DNA of 18,770 nt from JAIVGV01 sp031425275 (GCA_031425275.1 JANPJA010000048.1:1-18770); one strand, 5' to 3'; positions 1 to 6,143 are shown, counted from the first letter of the stretch. Translations and numbers: made by a program. Notes: a model not told the origin generated them from the letters alone.

Positions 1-1
1 A

Positions 2-115
2 CCGCACATGCGGTCGGCCCCTTTCGCGATCACGGTCGGCGGCGGCGTGCGGCCGGAGTCGTTTGCGGAAGGAGCGCGGGTCGTGAGAGCCGCCCGCGTC
101 CGGGTAGTGTTATAA
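2..115 (+). CDS. C-terminal end of an unidentified protein (partial)
   Basis: An open frame enters the window from the left and stops at TAA 113-115. It encodes about 37 residues, including a plausible Gly/Val-rich stretch (FAITVGGGVRPE) and an Arg/Val-rich tail ending in VRVVL. Composition resembles the end of a soluble protein more than random high-GC frame noise, but I do not recognise the family. The stop codon lies inside the TATAAT promoter element of the next gene, so the two genes are tightly packed but separately transcribed. The evidence is only an open frame of reasonable composition. Confidence 0.35.
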   Translation, partial: PHMRSAPFAITVGGGVRPESFAEGARVVRAARVRVVL

Positions 116-116
116 T
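108..116 (+). promoter_or_regulatory. Extended -10 promoter element (TGtTATAAT)
   Basis: TG at 108-109, one base, then a perfect TATAAT at 111-116, the extended -10 arrangement of sigma70 promoters. No good -35 hexamer is visible at the usual distance, which is normal for extended -10 promoters. It lies 58 bases before the TTG start at 175 and would drive that gene. Confidence 0.55.
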
Positions 117-174
117 CCCGCCGTCCGACTCGCACCGGTGCGAATCTCTCCGAGCGGAGGTAGTCAAAAAAGTC

Positions 175-471
175 TTGACTGACAGTACGCGCTACACCGT
201 CATCTGCCCCTGCTGCGAAACGAAGCTCACGGTTGACGCGCAGACCGGCGCACTCATCTCGCACGAAGAGAAGTCGAAGCCGGTCGCGTCGTTCGAGGAG
301 ATGGCGAAGGATTTGGAGCGGCAGAAGCAGGTGCGCGAGTCGATCTTCTCGCAGGAACTCGGCTCGCTCAAAGACCGCGAGCGTTTGCTCGAAGAGAAGT
401 TCCGCGATGCGTTAAAGCGCGCCGAGAAGGACAAGGACACGCCCTACCGCAACCCGCTCGACTTGGACTGA
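175..471 (+). CDS. Small Cys-cluster (zinc-ribbon-like) coiled-coil protein, function unknown
   Basis: 98 residues. The start is TTG 175, with GGAGG at 156-160 upstream (14-base spacing, somewhat long). Residues 8-20 hold a compact cysteine cluster (ICPCCETKL, Cys at 11, 13 and 14) followed by VDAQTGALI, which looks like the N-terminal half of a zinc ribbon (CPxC-x-x-xLxVDxxTG), although no second cysteine pair follows. Residues 40-90 are strongly charged and heptad-like (DLERQKQ, LKDRERLLEEKFRDALKRAEKDKD) and should form a long helix or coiled coil. It has no signal peptide or membrane segment, so it is probably cytoplasmic. It stands alone on the plus strand with an extended -10 promoter just upstream. 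I recall similar short proteins as hypotheticals only and assign no function. Confidence 0.7.
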   Translation: MTDSTRYTVICPCCETKLTVDAQTGALISHEEKSKPVASFEEMAKDLERQKQVRESIFSQELGSLKDRERLLEEKFRDALKRAEKDKDTPYRNPLDLD

Positions 472-520
472 GCGCACGACGGCCCGTGGCCCGCGAAGGC
501 GGAAATTGTGGGAGCGTCAT

Positions 521-676
521 TCAGCCGACGCAGGTCGGGTGGCCGCAGTCACACAGTTGGACTTGCTCCGTCGGCTTAGCTTCGGCGCAGTAGGGCCCGC
601 AGTAATCGCTTCCGGCCTCAGCCTCGCAATTGCAGACACCGTGCGCGCATTTTTTCAGGTCAGCTTCTTGCGCCAC
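521..676 (-). CDS. Bacterial (SmtA-type) metallothionein, 51 aa
   Basis: A short minus-strand gene of 51 codons plus TGA. The start is GTG 676-674, with a strong Shine-Dalgarno (GGGAGGTG, core at 683-687) six bases away. It has eight cysteines at residues 10, 15, 17, 26, 30, 42, 44 and 49. They are arranged as K-C-A-x3-C-x-C, then DYCxxYCAEA, then CDCGHPTC. This is the order seen in prokaryotic metallothioneins such as cyanobacterial SmtA: KCAC..CxC, YYCSEAC, then a CGHxxC tail with a metal-binding His. It would sequester Zn, Cd or Cu in the cytoplasm through Cys thiolates plus His46. It lies 60 bases after the 737-1318 membrane protein on the same strand and may be co-transcribed. No metal-responsive operator was recognised. 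It is shorter than SmtA (56 aa) and lacks one Cys of the classical nine. Confidence 0.85.
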   Translation of the reverse strand: MAQEADLKKCAHGVCNCEAEAGSDYCGPYCAEAKPTEQVQLCDCGHPTCVG

Positions 677-736
677 TTCCCACCTCCCACGGCCGTTGAA
701 TCAAGTCGAATCAGAAAACAGTTCTAAGTTGCGCGG

Positions 737-1318
737 CTAATCCGCGCGAGCCGAGAGCAGCCGGCCGCCGATCATGACGAAGGCCGCCAGCAGCAACACG
801 TCGCCGCCCAGCAAAGCGAAGGGCACGCCGATGATGCGGCCGACGGGGAACAGGATCGCGCCCGCCGCGAGCAGCAAGGCGACGAGCGGGCTGGCGGCGC
901 GGCTCCGGTAAATGCTCGCGGCGAGGAGGAGCAGCCCGACGGGGAACAGGATGCCGATCATCTGTGTGGAGGCGATGAGTTTCCTACTGCCTCGCAAGAG
1001 TTCAATTGTCTGGGGGGAGCCGGCCTCGTCCAGCACCGCCCACACGCGGAAAAGTATCTGCATACTCGCGCCGGCCATGCAGCCCACGAAGGCGGCGGCC
1101 CCACCCCACAAACCCAGCCGGCTTCCGCTGCGCGCGACGAGGTAGGCCACACCGAAGACCGCCGGGACGAAGAGCACGAATGATAGCCACAGGGCCAGAG
1201 TCCACTCGAAGCCGAATCCGCCGACGACTTGCATCACGTCGCCCGCCAGCAGCGGCAGCGGCGCGAGCATCGCGCACAGGCCCGCGAGCCGGAGAAATTT
1301 ATTGCCCACTCGTGTCAT
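737..1318 (-). CDS. Six-helix integral membrane protein, function unknown
   Basis: 193 residues from ATG 1318. Hydrophobic segments at about residues 9-25, 39-62, 69-92, 117-136, 142-160 and 164-186 predict six membrane helices with very short loops. The first could be read as a signal anchor. One longer polar loop (about residues 94-116, DEAGSPQTIELLRGSRK) lies between helices 3 and 4. I see no catalytic motif or transporter signature. It resembles uncharacterised DUF-type inner-membrane proteins of soil bacteria. It lies between the beta-lactamase gene (103 bases upstream on the same strand, separated by a hairpin) and the metallothionein gene. No strong Shine-Dalgarno precedes the ATG, so the exact start is less certain than the frame. 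Confidence 0.7.
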   Translation of the reverse strand: MTRVGNKFLRLAGLCAMLAPLPLLAGDVMQVVGGFGFEWTLALWLSFVLFVPAVFGVAYLVARSGSRLGLWGGAAAFVGCMAGASMQILFRVWAVLDEAGSPQTIELLRGSRKLIASTQMIGILFPVGLLLLAASIYRSRAASPLVALLLAAGAILFPVGRIIGVPFALLGGDVLLLAAFVMIGGRLLSARAD

Positions 1319-1389
1319 CTGAAATGCACCCCGCGGCGGCTCTCAAGTTGAACATCCGAACTGCCAGCCGCCGCGAGCATAAGGCATCC

Positions 1390-1413
1390 GGCCCGTGGGA
1401 TACAAGACGGGCC
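1390..1413 (-). terminator. Hairpin downstream of the beta-lactamase gene
   Basis: GGCCCGT (1390-1396) and ACGGGCC (1407-1413) form a perfect 7-bp stem with a 10-base loop, nine bases past the beta-lactamase stop. No U-run follows on the minus strand, so it may be a weak terminator or an RNA-stabilising stem rather than a classical intrinsic terminator. Confidence 0.4.
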
Positions 1414-1421
1414 TCGTTGCT

Positions 1422-2312
1422 TTAGCGGCCCCGCGACTGCTCGCTACGCAGTTGTCGCAGGTACTCGTTCTCAGTCCTTTCGACAAATCTCCGATACCCG
1501 CGGGGGTCGATAAACGGATTCGTCCGCCCGCCCTGCGCCAGCCGCATCCGCTTTTCGTCCAGATCGAAGAATGATCCGTGCGGGCCGAGGAAGACATCAC
1601 ACTTGAGCGACTTCAGCAGGGCGAACGTCCGCGCGTAATCGGCGGCGATCTCCGGGTACAAGGCGTTGCCGACCAACTTGTAGCCGGGCACGGTCGTGCT
1701 GCCGACGAAAACCACGTCCAACTCCCTCACGCCTTCCCGCACCTTCATCGTCCACGTCGTGCAACCTTTGGTGTGCCCCGGCGTGAGGCGGGCGGTTAAG
1801 GTCACGCCGCCGAGCTTGACCTCGTCTTTGTCGCGTAAAAGTCGATCCGCCGCGACCGGCTCGAAGGTAGGTTTATCCCCCCAGTAGAAATCGCCGCTCC
1901 CGCCCCCCGCGACCAGTGGGGCGTCGGCCTCGCTGATCAGGAGTTTCGCGCCGGTCAGCCGCTTCAGCCCGGCGAGACCGCCCGCGTGATCGAAGTGCGC
2001 GTGACTGTTGATGAGAAACTTAACGTCCCCGAGTTTGAAGCCGAGTTTGCGGACGCCGTCTTGAATGTGGGGGACTGTTTCTTCAAAGCCACCGTCGAGC
2101 AGGATGTGCCCGTCGGGGGTGGTGATCAGGAACGAGGCCACGCCCGCCACGCCCACGTAGTAAATATTCCCGGCCACGCGGAAAGGCTCGACCGGGCGAT
2201 TCCACGCGCGCCGCGTCGCGTCGTCTTTCTGCGCACTCGCGGCCGCCGCGCACAGCAGGACGAGTCCCGCCACGAACGGGGCTTTTGGTTGAAGGAGTTT
2301 TCGCATGAGCAT
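1422..2312 (-). CDS. Subclass B3 metallo-beta-lactamase (secreted)
   Basis: About 296 residues with an N-terminal signal peptide (MLMRKLLQ, hydrophobic core, cleavage after ASA near residue 27), so it is exported to the periplasm. It has the full zinc ligand set of subclass B3: HAHFDH (His104, His106, Asp108, His109), His180 in TPGHTKGCTTWT and His245 in LGPHGSFF. B3-specific neighbours are present too: VPGYKLVGNALYPEIAADYARTF and the long-spaced CDVFLGPHG. Known members (L1, FEZ-1, THIN-B, soil LRA enzymes) hydrolyse penicillins, cephalosporins and carbapenems with two Zn ions. Substrate range cannot be read from sequence, and a distant fold relative with another substrate remains possible. 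I chose ATG 2312 (GGGA eight bases upstream) over the TTG one codon earlier. It starts 27 bases after the tag stop, probably in one transcript. Confidence 0.88.
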   Translation of the reverse strand: MLMRKLLQPKAPFVAGLVLLCAAAASAQKDDATRRAWNRPVEPFRVAGNIYYVGVAGVASFLITTPDGHILLDGGFEETVPHIQDGVRKLGFKLGDVKFLINSHAHFDHAGGLAGLKRLTGAKLLISEADAPLVAGGGSGDFYWGDKPTFEPVAADRLLRDKDEVKLGGVTLTARLTPGHTKGCTTWTMKVREGVRELDVVFVGSTTVPGYKLVGNALYPEIAADYARTFALLKSLKCDVFLGPHGSFFDLDEKRMRLAQGGRTNPFIDPRGYRRFVERTENEYLRQLRSEQSRGR

Positions 2313-2339
2313 CAATCCAGTCCCGATGAGTCCCGGCCC

Positions 2340-2894
2340 TTAGTCCGACTGTGCGCCCGCCCCCCTCAGCCACGGCGGTTTCGCCGCGACGATCTCCGCA
2401 TAGACCGGGCAACTCTCGCGGTGCGCGCCCGGCAAATATCCGGTGCTCAGCAAAAACTCGTTGACGATTTCGCCGCCGGTGAACAGAAATGTTTGCTTGA
2501 ACAAAGCGACCCACTGCTCCTTCGTGCGTGGGTGATGTTGATCCAGCCACCCCGCGAACGACCCGGACTCGTCACGCAGCCGCACGACGCGGCGCGCGTT
2601 CTCAATCGCGGCGTTGACCTTCAAACGGTTGCGGATGACGCCTGCGTCGCCCATGAGTCGCGCCCTGTCCGCCTCGCCGTAAGCCGCGACCACCTCGACA
2701 TCGAACCCGTCGTAGGCCGCGTTGAATGCGTCGCGCTTCCTCAGGATCGTCGCCCACGACAGCCCCGCCTGATTGATCTCTAACACCAGCCGCTCGAACA
2801 GCGCGGCGTCGTCCGCCACCGGAAAGCCGTACTCGCGGTCGTGATACGGTTGATGCAGCGGGTCGGAGGCGGCGAATTCGCAGTATGCGGACAT
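2340..2894 (-). CDS. tag: DNA-3-methyladenine glycosylase I
   Basis: 184 residues from ATG 2894. The frame is open further upstream, but homology begins at MSAYCEF. It is a base-excision repair enzyme that removes 3-methyladenine from alkylated DNA in the cytoplasm. The Tag zinc site is intact: Cys5, His18 (DPLHQPYHD), and His158/Cys162 in GAHRESC, matching Cys4, His17, His175 and Cys179 of E. coli Tag. The base-recognition region LEINQAGLSWATILRKRDAF carries the conserved acidic residue (Glu39, like Glu38 of E. coli). GVIRNRLKVNAAIENA is the family helix-hairpin-helix region. Length is normal (about 185-190). The Shine-Dalgarno is weak. It sits just upstream of the beta-lactamase gene on the same strand; the pairing looks positional rather than functional. 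Confidence 0.93.
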   Translation of the reverse strand: MSAYCEFAASDPLHQPYHDREYGFPVADDAALFERLVLEINQAGLSWATILRKRDAFNAAYDGFDVEVVAAYGEADRARLMGDAGVIRNRLKVNAAIENARRVVRLRDESGSFAGWLDQHHPRTKEQWVALFKQTFLFTGGEIVNEFLLSTGYLPGAHRESCPVYAEIVAAKPPWLRGAGAQSD

Positions 2895-3021
2895 GGATTT
2901 TCTCAGGCCCCTGACGGGCGCGAACGGCCCGGCCCCGTAACCTCTGAACCGGTCGCGGCACTCTGTTCTCGAATGACCACTCATCCGCCGAACGCTCACT
3001 CCCAACTACCCGGCAACTCAC

Positions 3022-3453
3022 CTAGTCGCAATTCGGGACACCCATCAGACAGGGAATTTGGTCGATCAGCAAGCCTCCCCATGTCATCGCGATCAAGGCC
3101 AGAATGGCGACCGCCAGCAAGAGATTAATCGGGTTCGCCAAGAGGCTGTTCCCCGCTCGCAGGTTTCGCACTATCGGCAACAGGTTGACGACGAATGCCA
3201 CCGGCAAGAGCAACATTGCGCCGATGAAGACGGCCAATCCTAAAACACTTTGCAGAGAACCGTCGTTGGTCAGCAGGGAATTGAGAAGCCCGTGGAAGGG
3301 ATCTATCTCAAGCCTGATGATCGGATAGAAGAGCGCGATTGGCAGGGCCAGAACAAAGCCTGTCACCGCCGCTGATTTGGAGTTGGCCGGGAAGTTCTTA
3401 TGGCTTTCATCTTGCGGAGCGCCGCGCAAGGCGAATCCGGTTTCTTTCTGCAT
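3022..3453 (-). CDS. Small membrane protein with three predicted helices, function unknown
   Basis: 143 residues from ATG 3453, chosen because AGGAG (3461-3465) lies seven bases upstream, although the frame is open to 3522. The N-terminal 25-30 residues are polar (MQKETGFALRGAPQDESHK). They are followed by hydrophobic segments around AAVTGFVLALPIALFYPI, LGLAVFIGAMLLLPVAFVV and INLLLAVAILALIAMTWGG. The C-terminus carries two cysteines (IPCLMGVPNCD) that could pair outside the membrane. No family recognised. It is the third member of a compact minus-strand set with the YdhR-like gene and the 54-aa ORF (19-base gap to the latter), so it is probably co-expressed with the monooxygenase. Confidence 0.7.
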   Translation of the reverse strand: MQKETGFALRGAPQDESHKNFPANSKSAAVTGFVLALPIALFYPIIRLEIDPFHGLLNSLLTNDGSLQSVLGLAVFIGAMLLLPVAFVVNLLPIVRNLRAGNSLLANPINLLLAVAILALIAMTWGGLLIDQIPCLMGVPNCD

Positions 3454-3472
3454 ATGCCAACTCCTGTTGGTG

Positions 3473-3637
3473 CTAATGATGCTTTGATTGAAGCGTTGGA
3501 GTTTTCGCCGCATCGAATCCATTGAGCGACGACTGAAACCACGGGACGTTAGTGAGAGGCGGGCCGAAGAAAGTCGGGGCGAACGAGTTGGCGGGCCGAA
3601 GCCGCCACGGGTAATAATCTGGTTTGCCCTTCGTCAT
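3473..3637 (-). CDS. Possible 54-aa coupled small protein
   Basis: ATG 3637-3635 overlaps the TGA of the preceding monooxygenase gene as ATGA (4 bases). A purine-rich AGGAAGG (3646-3652) lies eight bases upstream, the classic layout for translational coupling. The 54-residue product is rich in aromatics and proline (KPDYYPWRLRPANSFAPTFF, then PPLTNVPWF), with no membrane segment, cysteines or known motif. It ends at TAG 3475-3473, 19 bases before the next gene start, so it fills the gap exactly. Not recognised. The alternative is untranslated spacer between two real genes. Confidence 0.45.
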   Translation of the reverse strand: MTKGKPDYYPWRLRPANSFAPTFFGPPLTNVPWFQSSLNGFDAAKTPTLQSKHH

Positions 3638-3945
3638 TCGGTGAGCCTTCCTCTGGTCAGGCGCGTCAGCGGCTCGTTCACGTCGAACACCTTGGCCCGA
3701 ATGTCTTCGATGCCGGAAGCCTTCATCCGCTCGAGTTTCCCTGTTAGGTAAGAATCCAGCGAGGTTTCGTCCGCAAAAAGATAAATCCCGCCCGCTTCTC
3801 CCGACTCCCGATTCTCCGTCCATACTTTGCAAATAAGGCCCGGGACATTCGCTATCCTGCGCGCGAGATCGGAATGTTCGTCCGCCATCTGATCACCCCA
3901 CGGGCCTGAAAAGGGATAATCCATTTGCAAAAGTTTGAGAGCCAC
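3634..3945 (-). CDS. YdhR-family putative monooxygenase
   Basis: 103 residues. GTG 3945 is chosen over the TTG at 3951 because AAGGAG (ending at 3952) is six bases from GTG but abuts TTG. The sequence follows E. coli YdhR closely along its length: LQMDYPFSGPWGDQMA at the start, PGLICKVWTE, then EAGGIYLFADETSLDSYL and AKVFDVNEPL near the end. YdhR proteins are dimeric ferredoxin-like (ABM-type) folds related to cofactor-free quinone and antibiotic-biosynthesis monooxygenases; the physiological substrate is not established. Probably cytoplasmic. It heads a minus-strand set with the 54-aa ORF and the three-helix membrane protein. No promoter was assigned in the short space to its right. Confidence 0.88.
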   Translation of the reverse strand: MALKLLQMDYPFSGPWGDQMADEHSDLARRIANVPGLICKVWTENRESGEAGGIYLFADETSLDSYLTGKLERMKASGIEDIRAKVFDVNEPLTRLTRGRLTE

Positions 3946-3994
3946 AACCAACTCCTTTACCCGCCCGATGTGGAAACTTAACCGACGCCGGCGT

Positions 3995-4026
3995 GGGCAC
4001 CGCCCTAATCAATTAAGGCGGTGCCC
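3995..4026 (-). terminator. Hairpin after the secreted-protein gene
   Basis: GGGCACCGCC (3995-4004) and GGCGGTGCCC (4017-4026) form a perfect 10-bp GC stem with a 12-base AT-rich loop, nine bases past the stop of the 4036-5310 gene. No U-run follows on the minus strand. It is probably the transcription end between this gene and the YdhR set. Confidence 0.55.
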
Positions 4027-4035
4027 CTCGTCTTA

Positions 4036-5310
4036 CTACTGCGGCGGCGAGAAGCCGGTGAGCGGGTTGCCGTAGAATGCGCTCGTCCTCCACGCCGCGC
4101 GATCCCACGGGCCGTCCTGTTCGCCGATGATCTGGACGGGCACGATGACGCGCTCGATGCCGACCTTGTTGGACGAGGCGATGCCGTTGTCGAGCTTGCC
4201 GTCGGGGCCGACCGTGAACTTGATCGAGCGCGCCAGCTTGTTGTTCCACAGCAGCTTGAACTCGTACTCGCCGGGGTTCGCGGCCATCTTGAACATCTCG
4301 TTGGTGTTCGGCTGCCCCTGCCCGTTGTTCGTCTTGTCCCAACGCTTCACCGTGTGGAAGACGCACTCGACGCGAGACCACTTCGCCTTCTGCGGCAGGC
4401 CCTCGTTCACGAAGTGGGTCGTGCTGTTATCCAGCACCGACCCGCAACTGGCCTTGCCCACCTGCGTGCCGCCCATGAAGACCCGGCCGATCTCCTTGCC
4501 CTGGTAGAACAGGTGCGGCTCGAAGCGCGTCGCCTCGCCGCGCACCCAGAAGGCGAGGTTGAAGGACGGGTATTCCCAGTTGTACACGCTGTCCGGGGTG
4601 TAGAAGACGTAGCCGATGGGCAGGTTCCAGTCGTGATCCACGTAATAGACGAACTTGTTGGCGGCCTTAGGGCCGTGCTCGTTCGAGAGGGTCTTAGCAA
4701 CCTTCATCCGGCCGGTGAAGATCGTCGTGTCGGTTCCGGCCAGCTCGTTCCGCATCTTGATGGTGAAGCTGACGGGGCCGACGGCCGTGATGCTCTTGTC
4801 CTCGACGGGGCGGCCGCCGCACTCGGTCTCGCGCCAGTGGTTGACCTGCGTCTCGGCCGTCTCGCAGTCGAACGTCAGCCACGGGGCAGTGCCGCCGGGC
4901 TGCTGGAACACGACGTAGAGTTGGCTGCCGCTCGGGACAGGCCCCCAGACGCGGAACTTCATCTGCGGCACCCAGCTCCACACGTCGAAGCTGCCCTTGT
5001 AGGAGTTCCTCGTCCATGCGGTCACCTGTAGCGAGTCCTTCATGAGGTAGGGCTGATCCGGCCCCGACGCCGCCGTCTGTAGCGGCGCGGCGGTGGCCGT
5101 CGCGGCCGGGGCGTTCTGCCGCGGCTGGCCGGCCGGCGTCGTCTCAGTGGCCGGCGCGGGCTGCGCCATCTCGGCCGGTGTCGGCGTCGGCTTCGGCTTG
5201 CCGGGCCTCGGGATGCGGGGAAGGCCGCTCGGGAACTGCGCCGAGGCTGTTTGAAAGCCGAAGCCCGCGAGGGTCAGAAATGCTAAGGCGACGAACAGAC
5301 GCTTTCTCAT
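4036..5310 (-). CDS. Secreted protein of unknown function with Pro/Ala-rich linker
   Basis: 424 residues from ATG 5310, with GGAG seven bases upstream. Residues 1-24 form a clear signal peptide (MRKRLFVALAFLTLAGFGFQ, cleavage after ASA). About residues 26-85 are a low-complexity Pro/Ala/Thr linker. The rest (about 86-424) is a Trp/Tyr/Phe-rich, probably beta-sheet region containing cysteines in ETECGG, KASCGS and RVECVFH, consistent with disulfides outside the cytoplasm. No catalytic motif or lipobox is seen, so it should be periplasmic or secreted. I recall long hypothetical proteins of this style in Acidobacteriota but no assigned role. It has its own promoter (5458-5485) and a hairpin after the stop, so it is probably monocistronic. 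It lies directly beyond the relic integron cassette, but its size, long leader and lack of a following attC argue against it being a cassette gene. Confidence 0.75.
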   Translation of the reverse strand: MRKRLFVALAFLTLAGFGFQTASAQFPSGLPRIPRPGKPKPTPTPAEMAQPAPATETTPAGQPRQNAPAATATAAPLQTAASGPDQPYLMKDSLQVTAWTRNSYKGSFDVWSWVPQMKFRVWGPVPSGSQLYVVFQQPGGTAPWLTFDCETAETQVNHWRETECGGRPVEDKSITAVGPVSFTIKMRNELAGTDTTIFTGRMKVAKTLSNEHGPKAANKFVYYVDHDWNLPIGYVFYTPDSVYNWEYPSFNLAFWVRGEATRFEPHLFYQGKEIGRVFMGGTQVGKASCGSVLDNSTTHFVNEGLPQKAKWSRVECVFHTVKRWDKTNNGQGQPNTNEMFKMAANPGEYEFKLLWNNKLARSIKFTVGPDGKLDNGIASSNKVGIERVIVPVQIIGEQDGPWDRAAWRTSAFYGNPLTGFSPPQ

Positions 5311-5457
5311 CTATATTCTCCTTTACCTTGGGAACTGGGTGACCGCAATTTGTGGCTCTAAACTTATCGCCCACCAAAGACTCCGGTAGCGAGGCCCACC
5401 ACGTGCCGCGCCCCGCCGGGGATTGACTCGGCGGGCCACCTCCGTGCGAGGGCGCAC

Positions 5458-5485
5458 TCTATACCGAAATAAATGAAAGGGGCAA
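5458..5485 (-). promoter_or_regulatory. Putative promoter of the secreted-protein gene
   Basis: On the minus strand, TTGCCC (5485-5480), a 16-base AT-rich spacer, then TATAGA (5463-5458). Each hexamer matches the sigma70 consensus at four of six positions. It lies about 148 bases before the ATG at 5310, giving a long leader in which no known riboswitch was recognised. Confidence 0.45.
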
Positions 5486-5514
5486 GGGTTCAACTCTCGA
5501 TCCCTTTAAGAACT

Positions 5515-5619
5515 GTCTAACGCCCGGCCAGCACCCGCCGCGCACACAATGCATCAAGCCTTCAAGTCTTGCGGATAAGAGTTGCGCTATTCGCGGTCGG
5601 GTGCAATGAGTTGTTCGGC
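5515..5619 (-). repeat. Integron attC recombination site (relic)
   Basis: Read on the minus strand, the 105-base site begins with GCCGAAC (5619-5613; R'' box, one mismatch to RYYYAAC). Next come the L''-type arm GCACCCGACCGCG, a variable centre, and the complementary L'-type arm CGCGGCGGGTGC. The site ends with a perfect core GTTAGAC (5521-5515; GTTRRRY). The two inner arms pair except for one extrahelical A, the bulged-base feature that makes attC sites fold for IntI recognition. The core faces away from the integrase remnant, as expected for a cassette array. The bases between the arms do not fold into a long stem by eye. Confidence 0.75.
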
Positions 5620-5710
5620 GGCACTTTCGCCGTCACCACGCAACGCTTATCCTGCTCTTGATCCTGCCTTCTACTCAACGCTATTTCCATTTGAAGGCGC
5701 AGCCGCCGAA
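5521..5710 (-). mobile_element. 190-bp integron gene cassette (relic), with 42-aa ORF at 5562-5690
   Basis: An integrated cassette starts with TTRRRY, copied from its own circular attC, so those bases must complement its own R'' box. Here GTTCGGCGGC (5711-5702, minus strand) is the exact reverse complement of GCCGCCGAAC (5622-5613), so the cassette runs from T5710 to G5521. It holds one minus-strand ORF, ATG 5690 to TGA 5562 (42 residues). Its last part (NNSLHPTANSATLIRKT) is simply the translation of the attC. I recall near-identical tails on many environmental hypothetical proteins. No Shine-Dalgarno precedes the ATG, so the ORF may not be expressed. Confidence 0.65.
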
Positions 5711-5780
5711 CTATTATTATGCATCACTACTGACGCATAAATCCCTGCGATTCGGTTAACTACGTCAATGTCCAAACTCG

Positions 5781-6074
5781 TTGACGATGTGCGGACTGTG
5801 GCGGTCAACCGCCTCGTCTTTGCCTCGACCCAAATTCTCGGAGCAGAGGGTGCGACGCGCCGTCCGACAAGCCGTGGTGCGGGCGGGCGTCGTTAAAGCG
5901 GGGAGCTGTCATACGTACCTTCATTCCTTCGCGACGCAACTGCTCGAAGACGGCTACGACATCCGAACCGTGCAGGAGCTGTTGGGGCACAAAGACGTGC
6001 GCACGACGATGATCTACACGCACGCCCTCAACCGGGGCGGTCGCGGCGTGCGCAGCCCGCTAGACCTGAACTGA
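5781..6074 (+). pseudogene. intI: Truncated, catalytically dead integron integrase (IntI C-terminus)
   Basis: The 97-residue frame matches the end of integron integrases (tyrosine recombinases that recombine attI and attC). It has RRAVRQAVVRAG, SFATQLLEDGYDIRTVQEL, LLGHKDVRTTMIYTH and the IntI hallmark LNRGGRGVRSPLD. Counting from TTG 5781, the catalytic-box spacings equal those of IntI1: His44, position 47, His70 and Tyr79 correspond to His277, Arg280, His303 and Tyr312. Position 47 is Leu (CTT), one base from Arg (CGT), so an essential arginine is missing. The N-terminal ~230 residues, including the first catalytic Arg and the IntI-specific insert, are absent, and homology fades before about residue 20. 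It is a fossil. It points away from the attC at 5515-5619, as intI does in a real integron. Confidence 0.88.
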
Positions 6075-6098
6075 GGCGCGAAGGGCCGGCGCACAAAA

Positions 6099-6143
6099 CA
6101 GACGCACGGCGCGAACGTGGGGGACGTTCGCGCCGCGCGTCTG
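6099..6143 (-). terminator. Strong intrinsic terminator of the gcv operon
   Basis: Two 20-base arms (6099-6118 and 6124-6143) pair with a single mismatch around a 5-base loop. On the minus strand the stem is followed at once by TTTT (6098-6095). It sits 14 bases past the gcvPB stop and could also end read-through from the integrase fragment on the other strand. Confidence 0.8.

Noticed and set aside
506..727. 73-aa plus-strand ORF
   Set aside because: It is antisense to the cysteine-rich metallothionein gene, which has a much stronger ribosome site and a family match.
3022..3945. Toxin-antitoxin reading of the small genes in this block
   Set aside because: The first gene is a clear YdhR-type monooxygenase and the last a multi-helix membrane protein; nothing resembles a known antitoxin.
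3976..4035. Second attC-like core (minus-strand GTTAAGT, 3982-3976) after the secreted-protein gene
   Set aside because: The core fits GTTRRRY, but no RYYYAAC partner exists on the other side and the intervening structure is a plain perfect hairpin, better explained as a terminator.
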